From assembly GCA_902783815.1 (NCBI GenBank), contig CACZSM010000291.1:1-13675 (forward strand): a stretch of DNA of 13,675 nt, in the 5' to 3' direction. The DNA is from an uncultured Ruminococcus sp. GTDB lineage: Bacteria > Bacillota > Clostridia > Oscillospirales > Acutalibacteraceae. Shown piece after piece: positions 1-8,098 of this stretch (position 1 is its first letter; the number at the start of each line of letters is the position of its first letter). The notes below the pieces were generated by a model that was not told the DNA's origin, did not search any database, and worked only from the letters and a program-made list of their open reading frames with translations. The position numbers and the translations under genes are program-made.

Positions 1-1
1 C

Positions 2-43
2 GCACCGCTGGTTGATGTTGCAATTTCAGGAGAAATGAAGTAA
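2..43 (+). CDS. C-terminal tail of an upstream gene (partial)
   Basis: One frame is open from the window edge to TAA at 41-43 and reads APLVDVAISGEMK. It ends 42 bases before the next start codon, a normal spacing for the tail of a co-directional gene. Thirteen residues are too few to name a family. No hairpin terminator lies between it and the next gene, so it may be the preceding gene of the same operon. It could also be a chance open frame. Confidence 0.4.
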   Translation, partial: APLVDVAISGEMK

Positions 44-85
44 AATTAAAAATACAGAGAAAATAATAGAGAGAGGAGAAACATT

Positions 86-1768
86 ATGAAGTTTTCAGAG
101 ATGGAATATGTACGGCCGGATATGGAGGACGCATTAAAACAAGCGGAAAGAATAAAGGCAGATTTTTGCAGTGCAGACAGCTTTGAAAAGGCAGACGCTG
201 CATTTGTGGAATGGGACAGGTTTACGGGTCATATTGACACAATGATGAGCCTTGCCTATACAAGAAATACAATAAATACAACTGATGAATTTTATGAAAA
301 AGAAGTGGAATATATAGACGAGAATTCACCTTTGCTTTCTGAGATGGAGCAGAGTTTTTCAAAACTACTTGTAGAAAGTCGTTACCGTCAGCAGCTTGAG
401 GAAAAATATGGAAAGTTGCTGTTTCTTAATGCAGATATATTCCTGAGATCATTTTCTCCTGAGATAATACCGGAAACACAGGAAGCAAATAAACTTGAAA
501 CAGCCTATCAGAAGCTGCTTGCATCGGCTCAGATAGAATTTGAGGGAGAGAAGCGTACAATATCACAGATGCACCCGTTCAAGGAGTCAGCAGATGATGA
601 TATCAGGCGCAGGGCATGGCTTGCAGAGGGCGGATTTTATAAAAGTCACGGTAAGGAGCTTGACAGTATATATGACAGGCTTGTACATTTGCGTAACAGT
701 ATGGCAAAGAAAATGGGCTATGATAATTTTGTAAAGCTCGGATATCTGCAAATGACCCGAAATTGCTATACTCCGGAGGACATAGCAAAATTCAGAAGAG
801 CAGTTGTAAAGTATATAGTACCCGTTGCAGAAAGACTCTACCGTGACCAGGCAAAGCGTACAGGAATGAGCTATCCGCTGACATTTGCTGATGCAGCGCT
901 TAAATTCCGTGACGGCAACCCAAAACCCAAGGGCAGCGCGGAGGATATACTCCGCATAGGGAAGGAGCTATACCATGAGCTTTCTCCGGAGACATCAGAA
1001 TTTATAGATATGATGTTTGAAAATGGGCTGATGGATGTACTCAGCAAGAGAGGAAAGGCAGGCGGCGGTTACTGTACAAATTTTACAGATTATAAGGTGC
1101 CGTTCATATTCTCGAATTTCAATGGAACGGCAGATGATGTTGAAGTAATAACACATGAAGCAGGTCATGCGTTTGCATTTTATACTGCAAGGAATATTGT
1201 TCCAATGGCAAATCAAAGTCCGACGCTTGAAGCCTGCGAGATACATTCAATGACAATGGAATTTTTCGGCTGGAGAAAGAGTGATGAATTTTTTGGCGGG
1301 GATGCTGCAAAATTCAGATACAGTCATTTGTTCAGCGCATTGACATTCATACCATACGGGACAATGGTAGATCATTTCCAGCATATCGTATATGAGAAGC
1401 CGGAACTGACGCCGGATCAGCGGCACGAGGTGTGGAAAGAGCTTCTCGGAGAATATATGCCGTGGCTGAAACTTGACGGGTCAGATTTTTACGGAGAGGG
1501 CAAAGACTGGCAAAGACAAATACACATTTATGAAAATCCGTTTTATTATATAGATTACTGTCTTGCGCAGACGGCTGCACTTGAATTCTTTGCAATAATG
1601 CAGAAAGACAGTGCCGAGGCATGGGAAAGATATATGAAGTTAGTCAGCAAAGCTGGAACACAGACATTTACAGAATTGATAAAAACAGCAGGACTTCGTT
1701 CACCATTTGAAGAAGATGCGTTAAAGGAAGTAGCAGAAGCCGCTGTCAGATGGCTGGAGAAAAACTGA
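86..1768 (+). CDS. M3 family oligoendopeptidase (non-PepF type)
   Basis: This is a zinc metallopeptidase of family M3, which cleaves short peptides in the cytoplasm. The zinc motif HEAGH lies at residues 357-361. The expected downstream Glu ligand is E385 in CEIHSMTMEFF, 24 residues after the second His, as in thimet-type peptidases. The rest is a long, mostly helical protein without signal peptide or membrane segment, and 560 residues fits the roughly 550-residue TIGR02289 group better than true PepF (about 600). The start is supported by AGGAGA at 74-79. The gene ends 22 bases before the ABC ATPase gene, so the two are probably co-transcribed. The family call is firm from the motif; the physiological substrate is unknown. 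Nothing is missing or broken in the active site. Confidence 0.93.
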   Translation: MKFSEMEYVRPDMEDALKQAERIKADFCSADSFEKADAAFVEWDRFTGHIDTMMSLAYTRNTINTTDEFYEKEVEYIDENSPLLSEMEQSFSKLLVESRYRQQLEEKYGKLLFLNADIFLRSFSPEIIPETQEANKLETAYQKLLASAQIEFEGEKRTISQMHPFKESADDDIRRRAWLAEGGFYKSHGKELDSIYDRLVHLRNSMAKKMGYDNFVKLGYLQMTRNCYTPEDIAKFRRAVVKYIVPVAERLYRDQAKRTGMSYPLTFADAALKFRDGNPKPKGSAEDILRIGKELYHELSPETSEFIDMMFENGLMDVLSKRGKAGGGYCTNFTDYKVPFIFSNFNGTADDVEVITHEAGHAFAFYTARNIVPMANQSPTLEACEIHSMTMEFFGWRKSDEFFGGDAAKFRYSHLFSALTFIPYGTMVDHFQHIVYEKPELTPDQRHEVWKELLGEYMPWLKLDGSDFYGEGKDWQRQIHIYENPFYYIDYCLAQTAALEFFAIMQKDSAEAWERYMKLVSKAGTQTFTELIKTAGLRSPFEEDALKEVAEAAVRWLEKN

Positions 1769-1790
1769 CGGCAGAAATGAGGATACTCAG

Positions 1791-2498
1791 ATGATGAAAA
1801 ACTTTGTAGAATTCGATGAAGTATATAAGCGGTATAAGATGGGAGAGGTAACAATAAATGCAGCAAACGGAGTGAGCTTTTCAATTGATGAGGGTGAATT
1901 TGCAGTAGTTGTAGGATTGTCGGGAGCAGGAAAGACTACAGTGCTGAATATCCTCGGAGGAATTGACAGCTGTGACGAAGGCAGGATAATGGTAGGAGGC
2001 AGGGATATAAGCCATCTGAGCGGAAAGGAGCTTGCATCGTACCGCAGATACGACATTGGTTTTGTATTCCAGTTTTATAACCTGATACCGAATCTGACAG
2101 CAAGGGAAAATGTAGAGCTTGCGACACAGATATGCAGGGATTCAATGGATGCTGATCTTGCGCTTGAAAGCGTTGGACTCAGGGACAGGAAAAATAATTT
2201 CCCCTCACAGCTTTCAGGAGGAGAGCAGCAAAGAGTATCAATAGCGAGAGCACTTGCGAAGAAGCCCAAACTGCTTTTGTGCGACGAGCCTACCGGAGCG
2301 CTTGATTATAATACAGGAAAGTCTATATTGAAGCTGCTCCAGACGAAATGTCAGGAGGACGGTATGACAGTCGTACTGATAACGCATAATACGGCGATAA
2401 CTCCGATGGCAAACAGAGTAATAAGCATGAGGAGCGGAAAGGTCATAAGTAATGTACTGAATCCTGCTCCTGTGCCGGTTGAACAGATCGAATGGTAG
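1791..2498 (+). CDS. ABC transporter ATP-binding protein (LolD/MacB-like, partner of an FtsX-type permease)
   Basis: This is the nucleotide-binding subunit that powers the membrane protein encoded next. All ATPase motifs are intact: Walker A GLSGAGKTT (residues 42-50), Q-loop region VFQFYNLIPNLTARENV, signature LSGGEQQR (141-148), Walker B LLLCDEP (161-167) and H-loop His199 in LITHN. The 235-residue length and the signature are typical of the LolD/MacB/FtsE-type ATPases that pair with FtsX-fold permeases. AGGA at 1780-1783 sits 7 bases before the ATG; a second ATG follows at once, so the start could be one codon later. The stop codon TAG is part of the TAGGAGG ribosome binding site of the permease gene, which implies translational coupling. 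The substrate cannot be read from the ATPase. Confidence 0.95.
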   Translation: MMKNFVEFDEVYKRYKMGEVTINAANGVSFSIDEGEFAVVVGLSGAGKTTVLNILGGIDSCDEGRIMVGGRDISHLSGKELASYRRYDIGFVFQFYNLIPNLTARENVELATQICRDSMDADLALESVGLRDRKNNFPSQLSGGEQQRVSIARALAKKPKLLLCDEPTGALDYNTGKSILKLLQTKCQEDGMTVVLITHNTAITPMANRVISMRSGKVISNVLNPAPVPVEQIEW

Positions 2499-2508
2499 GA
2501 GGCTATAA

Positions 2509-5500
2509 ATGAAAGCGCTGAGGAAAAATGTTTTCAGAGAAATAAGTAATACAAAATCACGCTTTTTATCCATTATGGCAATAATCGCACTTAGCACAGG
2601 TTTTTTTTCAGGAGTAAAGGCAACGAGTCCGAGCATGATAGCGACCGGAAAGCAGTATTTCCGGGATAATAACCTGATGAATATAAGACTTGTATCGACC
2701 GTTGGATTTGATGATGATGATATACAGGCTATAAAGGATGAGGACTGTACAAAGGATGTAATGCCCGGATATATGTCAGACCTGATAATTTCGCAGGATA
2801 ATATTGATACTGTAGTAAGAGTATTTTCGCTTCCGGAGCGTACAGAAACGAATGATGAGGTTATCAACCAAGTTGACCTTACGGAAGGAAGATTACCCTC
2901 AGAGCCGGGAGAATGTGTTATAGAGAGCTATTACTACGAAAATTCATCCTGTAAATTAGGTGATAAAATAGTATTTAACAGTGATGTACAGGGCAGGGCG
3001 ACAAAAGATTATATAAGGGATCTCGAATACACAATTACCGGAGTAGTAAAATCGCCCATACATATTACATATCAGAGAGGCAATACGAATGTAGGCGATG
3101 GTTCTGTCAGCTTTTTTATTATGGTACCGTCGGATGAGTTTGTTACAGAAAGATATACGAATGTATATGTCACGACTACGGCTTCTGATGCTTCTATTGA
3201 ACCATATACGGATGAGTATAATGATCTTATTGATACGCAGAAAAAGGTATATACGGAGCTGTCAGAGGAAAGGATAAAAAACTTCAATGAAACTACGCTG
3301 AAAGATGCGCAAAAAAAGCTGTCTGAAGCGAAAGAGGAGTATGAGGATAAAAAAACGCAGGCAGAAAAGGAGCTGTCTGATGGCGCGAAAAAGCTCTATG
3401 ACGGAGAAAAGGAACTGCAGGAAAAGCTCATAGAAGCCGGAAGGAAGATAGAGGACGGTGAAAAGGAGCTTGCAGATGCGAGGGAAAAGCTGAAAGAAGG
3501 TAAGGAGAAGTATGTAAAGGGTCTTACTGATGCGAAGGATAAACTTGCAGATGCACAGAAACAGTATAATGAGGGACTTGCGGAATATGAAAAAGGCAGA
3601 TCGGAGTATGATGCTGAGATAGCGAAGGCAGATGCTCAGCTGACAGCTGCTGAAAATGAGTTTCAGACGCAGTATTCACTTTTTTACAGTACAACAAAGC
3701 CGCAGGCTGAAAAAAAGCTGTTGATGCTTAAATCTATGATAGGAGTATGTGAAAAGGGTCTGGAAGAATTAAATAAAAGCATTGAGAAGCTGTATGATAC
3801 AATAGGGGCTGATTCAGTGCTTGGTGATAAGATACAGCATATAGTTGACCCGAATGGAAAAATAAACGAAAAGCTTGGCGATCTGCAAAAAAAGGCAGAG
3901 GAATATGAACGGAAGATAGAGGATTACAAAAAGCAGTATGATGAGGGTTCAAAGCAGCTCAGTGACGGTGAAGCAAAGCTGCTCAACGGCAAAAAACAGC
4001 TTGAAGATGCAAGGCAGAAGTTCAATGATAAAAAAGCAGAAGGTGCGAAGCAGCTTGCCCAGGCGAAGCTGAAACTGGATGATGCCGCAAGACAGATAGA
4101 GCTTGGAAAATTTGAATATGAAAACGGCATGAGTACCGGAAAGCTGGAGCTTGAAGCAGCCCAGCAGAAAATAACAGAGGGAGAAAAGGAGCTTGATGAC
4201 GGTAAAAAGGAGCTTGAAAAGCAGAAAACAGAGGCTATGCAGCAGCTTAAAGAGGGCAGGGAAAAGCTGATATCCGGAAGGGCAGAGGCGGCGTCAGGAC
4301 TTAAGGATGCAGAGCAGAAGCTAAGTGACGCGCAGAAGTCGATAGATGGTCTGAAAGAAGCGAAATGGTATGTATATACAAGGGACGATTACCCTGGCTA
4401 TTCCACGCTTGAAGAGGATGCAATGAGAATAGACGATATTGCGGCAGTATTTCCGGTATTTTTTCTTCTTGTAGCGGCGCTTGTATGCCTTACGACAATG
4501 ACAAGGATGGTAGAGGAAAGACGGACGGAGATAGGTACGCTAAAGGCGCTCGGATATTCCAATATATCCATAGCGGCAAAATATTTCATATATGCAGCGC
4601 TTGCGACGATAGCAGGAAGTATAATCGGAGTGCTGATAGGAATACCGACACTGCCATTTATAATAATAGACGCTTATTCAATGATGTACACACTGCCGCC
4701 TACGATGCTTGTAATACCGTGGGATAGTGTTGTATTCTCGGTAGTGACAGGTTTGATGTGTACCTGTATGGTTGCGATAATAGCCTGCTTCAATGAGCTT
4801 AAGATCAAGCCGGCAACGCTTATGCGACCGAAGGCGCCGAAGCCGGGAAAGAGAATACTTCTTGAATACATTACTCCAATATGGAGCAGGATGAATTTCA
4901 CATCGAAGGTAACTGCAAGAAATATTTTCCGTTACAAGGTCAGATTCCTTATGACGGTACTGGGTGTTGCCGGATGTACGGCTCTTATTGTCGGAGGAAT
5001 GGGACTTAAGGATTCACTTACAGTTATAGCAGACAGGCAGTACAAGGAGATCAGCATATTTGACGAGGTATATTCACTTTCCGAAAGCGGAACAGCGGAG
5101 GAAAAGTCATATATAATGTCGCAGTTCCATAAAGACAAGCGTTTTTCCGAAACATTGCTTGTATCACAGCACTGGACAGAATTCAGATATGATAACGGAC
5201 GCAGTAAGATCGAGGTAAGGTATATTATCGGGGAGAATGATAAACAGTTTGAAAAGATGTTTATTCTGCGCGACCGTATGACACATGAAAAGATAGAGCT
5301 TGAAAACAGTGGTATAGTGATAAATGAAAGACTCGGAGATGTACTCGGAGTGAAAGCAGGCGACAAGGTAACGCTCACGATAGAAGATGAACCCTATACA
5401 GCAACAGTAACAGGGCTTACAGAGAACTATGCCGGGAACTTTGTATATATGACGCCTGAATTTTTCTCTCAGATGACGGGGAAAAGCATGGCGTACAATC

Positions 5501-6039
5501 TTGTATATGTACAGGTCGCAGAGGATGAAAAGGACAATGAAAGAGTCATAGCAAACGAATGGATGCAGAATGATGATATAGTAACAGTATCTATGCTGAA
5601 TGAGCAGGTAAGGGGCATACTTGATATGCTTGAATCGCTGAATTTCATAGTATTTGTATTAGTGTTATGTGCCGGGATGCTTGCAATGGTAGTGCTGTAC
5701 AACCTCACTAATATAAACATAGCGGAGAGAGTACGCGAGATAGCCACGATCAAGGTGCTTGGCTTCTACAATATGGAAACAGCAAATTATATCTACAGGG
5801 AAAATACTATACTCACACTTTCAGGAGCGCTTGTCGGACTTCCGCTTGGAAGGCTGTTCACATCGTTCATAATGAATGCGATACAGATGAACATGGTAAT
5901 GTTCCCGGAGCAGGTAAATCTGCCGAGTTATATTGTGAGCTTTCTGCTTACGATAACATTTTCACTCATTGTAAATTTCATTATGTATTTCAAGATGAAA
6001 AATATAAGCATGGTTGAATCTTTAAAATCGATAGAGTAA
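2509..6039 (+). CDS. FtsX-like ABC permease with two FtsX modules and a very long extracellular heptad-repeat hairpin
   Basis: This is the membrane subunit of the ABC complex, 1176 residues. A first membrane helix (about 19-36) is followed by a MacB-like extracellular domain (about 37-250). Residues 255-617 form a nearly uninterrupted charged helical region with Leu-x-x-Gly heptads. Three membrane helices then form the first FtsX core (the first at about 644-665, followed by MTRMVEERRTEIGTLKALGY). A second module starts near residue 800 (KVTARNIFRYKVRFL): membrane helix about 814-833, a second extracellular domain of about 200 residues, then three helices (the first at about 1046-1066, followed by NINIAERVREIATIKVLGF). 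This is the topology of a duplicated MacB/FtsX permease. In Gram-positive bacteria such proteins move lipids, peptides or antibiotics, or transmit force to wall enzymes; which applies here is unknown. No lipoprotein, two-component system or wall hydrolase lies next to it. TAGGAGG at 2496-2502 fixes the start. Confidence 0.93.
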   Translation: MKALRKNVFREISNTKSRFLSIMAIIALSTGFFSGVKATSPSMIATGKQYFRDNNLMNIRLVSTVGFDDDDIQAIKDEDCTKDVMPGYMSDLIISQDNIDTVVRVFSLPERTETNDEVINQVDLTEGRLPSEPGECVIESYYYENSSCKLGDKIVFNSDVQGRATKDYIRDLEYTITGVVKSPIHITYQRGNTNVGDGSVSFFIMVPSDEFVTERYTNVYVTTTASDASIEPYTDEYNDLIDTQKKVYTELSEERIKNFNETTLKDAQKKLSEAKEEYEDKKTQAEKELSDGAKKLYDGEKELQEKLIEAGRKIEDGEKELADAREKLKEGKEKYVKGLTDAKDKLADAQKQYNEGLAEYEKGRSEYDAEIAKADAQLTAAENEFQTQYSLFYSTTKPQAEKKLLMLKSMIGVCEKGLEELNKSIEKLYDTIGADSVLGDKIQHIVDPNGKINEKLGDLQKKAEEYERKIEDYKKQYDEGSKQLSDGEAKLLNGKKQLEDARQKFNDKKAEGAKQLAQAKLKLDDAARQIELGKFEYENGMSTGKLELEAAQQKITEGEKELDDGKKELEKQKTEAMQQLKEGREKLISGRAEAASGLKDAEQKLSDAQKSIDGLKEAKWYVYTRDDYPGYSTLEEDAMRIDDIAAVFPVFFLLVAALVCLTTMTRMVEERRTEIGTLKALGYSNISIAAKYFIYAALATIAGSIIGVLIGIPTLPFIIIDAYSMMYTLPPTMLVIPWDSVVFSVVTGLMCTCMVAIIACFNELKIKPATLMRPKAPKPGKRILLEYITPIWSRMNFTSKVTARNIFRYKVRFLMTVLGVAGCTALIVGGMGLKDSLTVIADRQYKEISIFDEVYSLSESGTAEEKSYIMSQFHKDKRFSETLLVSQHWTEFRYDNGRSKIEVRYIIGENDKQFEKMFILRDRMTHEKIELENSGIVINERLGDVLGVKAGDKVTLTIEDEPYTATVTGLTENYAGNFVYMTPEFFSQMTGKSMAYNLVYVQVAEDEKDNERVIANEWMQNDDIVTVSMLNEQVRGILDMLESLNFIVFVLVLCAGMLAMVVLYNLTNINIAERVREIATIKVLGFYNMETANYIYRENTILTLSGALVGLPLGRLFTSFIMNAIQMNMVMFPEQVNLPSYIVSFLLTITFSLIVNFIMYFKMKNISMVESLKSIE
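3271..4359 (+). repeat. Leu-x-x-Gly heptad-repeat region inside the permease (two helical arms)
   Basis: Residues 255-617 of the permease are Lys/Glu/Asp/Ala-rich. They repeatedly show a Leu every seven residues with Gly or Ala in between, for example LSDGAKKLYDGEKEL in the first arm and LSDGEAKLLNGKKQL in the second. The only clearly non-helical stretches are around Pro398 and around residues 433-450, where Gly433, Asp447, Pro448, Asn449 and Gly450 cluster. This heptad pattern is known from Pip/YhgE- and EsaA-type surface proteins. It is a protein-level repeat: the DNA copies are diverged. Confidence 0.8.
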
Positions 6040-6049
6040 AAATGACAAA

Positions 6050-6079
6050 GCCGCAGGAACAAACGCTCCTGCGGCAGTT
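6050..6079. terminator. bidirectional hairpin terminator between convergent genes
   Basis: GCCGCAGGA (6050-6058) and TCCTGCGGC (6067-6075) form a perfect 9-bp stem with an 8-base loop. On the plus strand it is followed by AGTTTATT, a weak T tract. On the minus strand it is followed by TTTGTCATTTTT. It fills the 42-base gap between the permease stop codon and the stop codon of the CAP gene and probably serves both. Confidence 0.8.
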
Positions 6080-6081
6080 TA

Positions 6082-7953
6082 TTAATCACTGAAGACCTGT
6101 GCCCAGTTTACGCCGCTGATGCCAACGCCAACCTTTGTTACATCCTTGTCCAGTATATTTGCCCTGTGTCCTGATGAATTCATCCATGCAGCCATTACTG
6201 TTTCAGGAGAGGTATAACCCCATCCGATATTTTCTGTTGCTCTGGATTTATATTCAACAAAATATTCATCGAGTATGGAGAAGCAGGAGGAACCGTCAGG
6301 TCTTACATGAGAGTATTTCAAAGTAAGTTCCTCTGCTCTGATGGTTGCAACGAATGTCAGGTCAAGATCGAGGGAAACAGCAGCCAGTCCGGCGGCTTTT
6401 CTTTCCTTGTTTATAATATCAAGCTCATTATAAACATCATCCGAGACTTCGACATATACATTTACGATATAACTCTTTGTTTTTTCGCCCGTTATAGTTG
6501 TCACCTTGACCTGATATGTGCCAGTTTCTCTCGGACGGAATTTGACTGTACGGTTGTCGCTGAAGTCTTGCAGCTCAGCCCACACAATATCCGTTGACTT
6601 GCGGTAGTGCATAGAATAAAGCGATCCGGCGGATTCCTTTGGAGCGGTTATCACAGCGCAGTCGCCGTAATTTACATTCATACTCTGGGAGGTATCAATA
6701 AGCTCAGCTTCGGCATCTGAAACGGTATTAATAGAGAAAGTTTTATTGATTACTCTTCCGCTGTAATCCTTTACGGCTATTCTCAGAGTATATTTACCGA
6801 TCTTTGTCAGCTTTACGCTTGCGTTATCTGCGGTACAGAAGCTTTTTATACTTATCCAGTTTTCTGTTCCGTATCTGTAGTAGTAGGCATATTTATATGG
6901 TTTTGTGCCGCCATATGCGCTTCCGTACATTGTAACAGTAGTATTAACAACTACAGTTTTTACTGTACTTATTGTAGATTTGCTTGAAAAAGCCTTTTTC
7001 GTATTGCTGATCGAATCCACACTGACTATTTTTGAGATCGAACGGCCGGTGAGATCCTTTGCAATGATCTTTATTTTGTAGGTTCCGATGTCAGGCAGTT
7101 TTACAGAACATTCAAAGTTCTGTGTATATCCGGCGATCTTTTTATACTGTTTACCATCGGGGGAGTAGTAGTAGGCGTACATACAAGGCTGCGTACCGCC
7201 GGATGCAGCGCCTTTTATATGCAGTATGCTGCCGAGATTGATCTTATCCACAGTCAGGTAAGAAGTATTTTTCAGTGTCTGACCGGTGGAATCCCTACAG
7301 ATGATACTGAATCTTTTTGTTACTGATACGCCCTCGCTGTCCTTTATAATGACCTTTACCGTATAGTATCCGGGGTTATCGAACCTTAATTTCAGAGGTT
7401 TGTCATTATCAAAGGTGCCAAAGGATTTCTGTACACCGCCATATCCGGAGTAGTAGTAGGAATACTTATACGGAGCTTTTCCTCCCGTACATTTTCCATA
7501 TACTGTGATCTGATCTTCAAGGTCAACTGTAGTTTTGTCAACGGAGGAAGTATTTTTCAGGGGCAGAATTTCCTCTTCGACAGTAAAGCTGACATCGCAG
7601 CTGAGAGATCTGTTTTTATTATCCTTTGCGAAAGATCTGACAGTATATTTACCTACCTTGTCATAAACGAAGCTGATTTTCGGAGATGAATTATAGTCAT
7701 TCAGATAGACCCAGCTTCCGCCGTTGACCTGATAAGCAAAGCGGTAGCGGTAAGGTTTTTCGCCTCCGGAAACGGTAGCAGTAACAGTAGCGGTACCTCC
7801 GGGATAGAATGAGGTTCTTGAAATGTTTGATGAGATCTTAATGCTCACAGCGGCATCAGTGCTGATACTGCAAAAAGAAAGAGACAAAAGGATCACCGCA
7901 AAAAGCGATAACAAAAATGCACCGATTTTTTTTACACTGATATTTGTACTCAT
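6082..7953 (-). CDS. secreted protein with five Ig-like repeats and a C-terminal CAP (SCP/PR1) domain
   Basis: The 623-residue product has a classical signal peptide: basic MSTNISVKK, a hydrophobic core at 10-30, and probable cleavage near Ala34/Ala35. Five repeats of about 95 residues follow, starting near 36, 132, 227, 323 and 420. Four carry a GG-x-x-PY-x-Y-x-YY-like motif (63-72, 157-168, 252-263, 348-359; PC in the third) and a GxYTVxxxxKD-like end. The fifth is degenerate. Residues 507-623 are a CAP domain: LDIINKERKAAGL, His549 in YSHVRPDG, Glu574 in ENIGWG, His596 in GHRANIL, and a final WAQVF strand. CAP domains occur in many secreted bacterial proteins whose activity is poorly defined. 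No LPxTG, dockerin or wall-binding module is visible, so the protein is likely released or held by its repeats. AGGAGG (7960-7965) lies 6 bases before the ATG. Confidence 0.92.
   Translation of the reverse strand: MSTNISVKKIGAFLLSLFAVILLSLSFCSISTDAAVSIKISSNISRTSFYPGGTATVTATVSGGEKPYRYRFAYQVNGGSWVYLNDYNSSPKISFVYDKVGKYTVRSFAKDNKNRSLSCDVSFTVEEEILPLKNTSSVDKTTVDLEDQITVYGKCTGGKAPYKYSYYYSGYGGVQKSFGTFDNDKPLKLRFDNPGYYTVKVIIKDSEGVSVTKRFSIICRDSTGQTLKNTSYLTVDKINLGSILHIKGAASGGTQPCMYAYYYSPDGKQYKKIAGYTQNFECSVKLPDIGTYKIKIIAKDLTGRSISKIVSVDSISNTKKAFSSKSTISTVKTVVVNTTVTMYGSAYGGTKPYKYAYYYRYGTENWISIKSFCTADNASVKLTKIGKYTLRIAVKDYSGRVINKTFSINTVSDAEAELIDTSQSMNVNYGDCAVITAPKESAGSLYSMHYRKSTDIVWAELQDFSDNRTVKFRPRETGTYQVKVTTITGEKTKSYIVNVYVEVSDDVYNELDIINKERKAAGLAAVSLDLDLTFVATIRAEELTLKYSHVRPDGSSCFSILDEYFVEYKSRATENIGWGYTSPETVMAAWMNSSGHRANILDKDVTKVGVGISGVNWAQVFSD
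6451..7848 (-). repeat. five tandem Ig-like/PKD-like domain repeats in the CAP protein
   Basis: The GG-motif positions 63, 157, 252 and 348 give a period of 94-96 residues. The DNA keeps traces of the duplication: GTAGTAGTAGG recurs on the plus strand at 6877-6887, 7165-7175 and 7450-7460, at intervals of 288 and 285 bases. The fifth copy (about residues 420-501) retains the frame and length but has lost the GG-PY motif, reading SAGSLYSMHYRKS. Confidence 0.78.
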
Positions 7954-7959
7954 AGAATT

Positions 7960-8040
7960 CCTCCTTTTTTTATATTTTTTCCTGATTTTTTATTCCTGTT
8001 GAATTTGCCCCGCAGCGCAAGTCCAACTACTTGAATTATA
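7960..8040 (-). promoter_or_regulatory. upstream region of the CAP gene: -10-like box and leader
   Basis: On the minus strand a perfect TATAAT (8035-8040) lies about 80 bases upstream of the CAP start codon. A TTGACC (8064-8069) is present, but 23 bases away, too far for a standard promoter; at 17 bases only TTTTAT is found. The putative leader contains the inverted repeat CAAGT-6-ACTTG and a GC-rich patch (about 8010-8024) unlike the AT-rich surroundings, then AGGAGG. Promoter assignment is tentative. Confidence 0.35.
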
Positions 8041-8098
8041 AAATTTTTTTAGATTGAATAAAAGGTCAAAAATTATTATTCACAGAATATTCAAAATT

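Noticed and set aside
2238..2867. Long antisense open frame across the ATPase-permease junction
   Set aside because: It is a shadow of two intact genes with clear motifs, and it has a Ser/Ile/Leu-rich composition typical of antisense reading.
3271..4359. Possible separate gene or DNA-level tandem repeat in the heptad region of the permease
   Set aside because: The reading frame is continuous with flanking membrane domains, and the repeats are protein-level heptads without long identical DNA units.
6307..6597. Open frame on the plus strand across the CAP gene
   Set aside because: It is antisense to well-conserved CAP and Ig-like sequence, has no ribosome binding site, and its translation resembles no protein family.
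7864..7881. Lipobox at Cys28 of the CAP protein (LSFC)
   Set aside because: Phe at the -1 position does not fit the lipobox consensus, and a normal signal peptidase I site follows at Ala34/Ala35.
7990..8040. c-di-GMP riboswitch in the CAP leader (GGGGCAAA resembles part of the class I core)
   Set aside because: The second conserved half (GACGCAAAGCC-like) and the tetraloop-receptor elements are absent; the region is too short.
8035..8069. Standard sigma-A promoter TTGACC...TATAAT for the CAP gene
   Set aside because: The two boxes are 23 bases apart, well beyond the 16-18 base range; only the -10 is kept as tentative.
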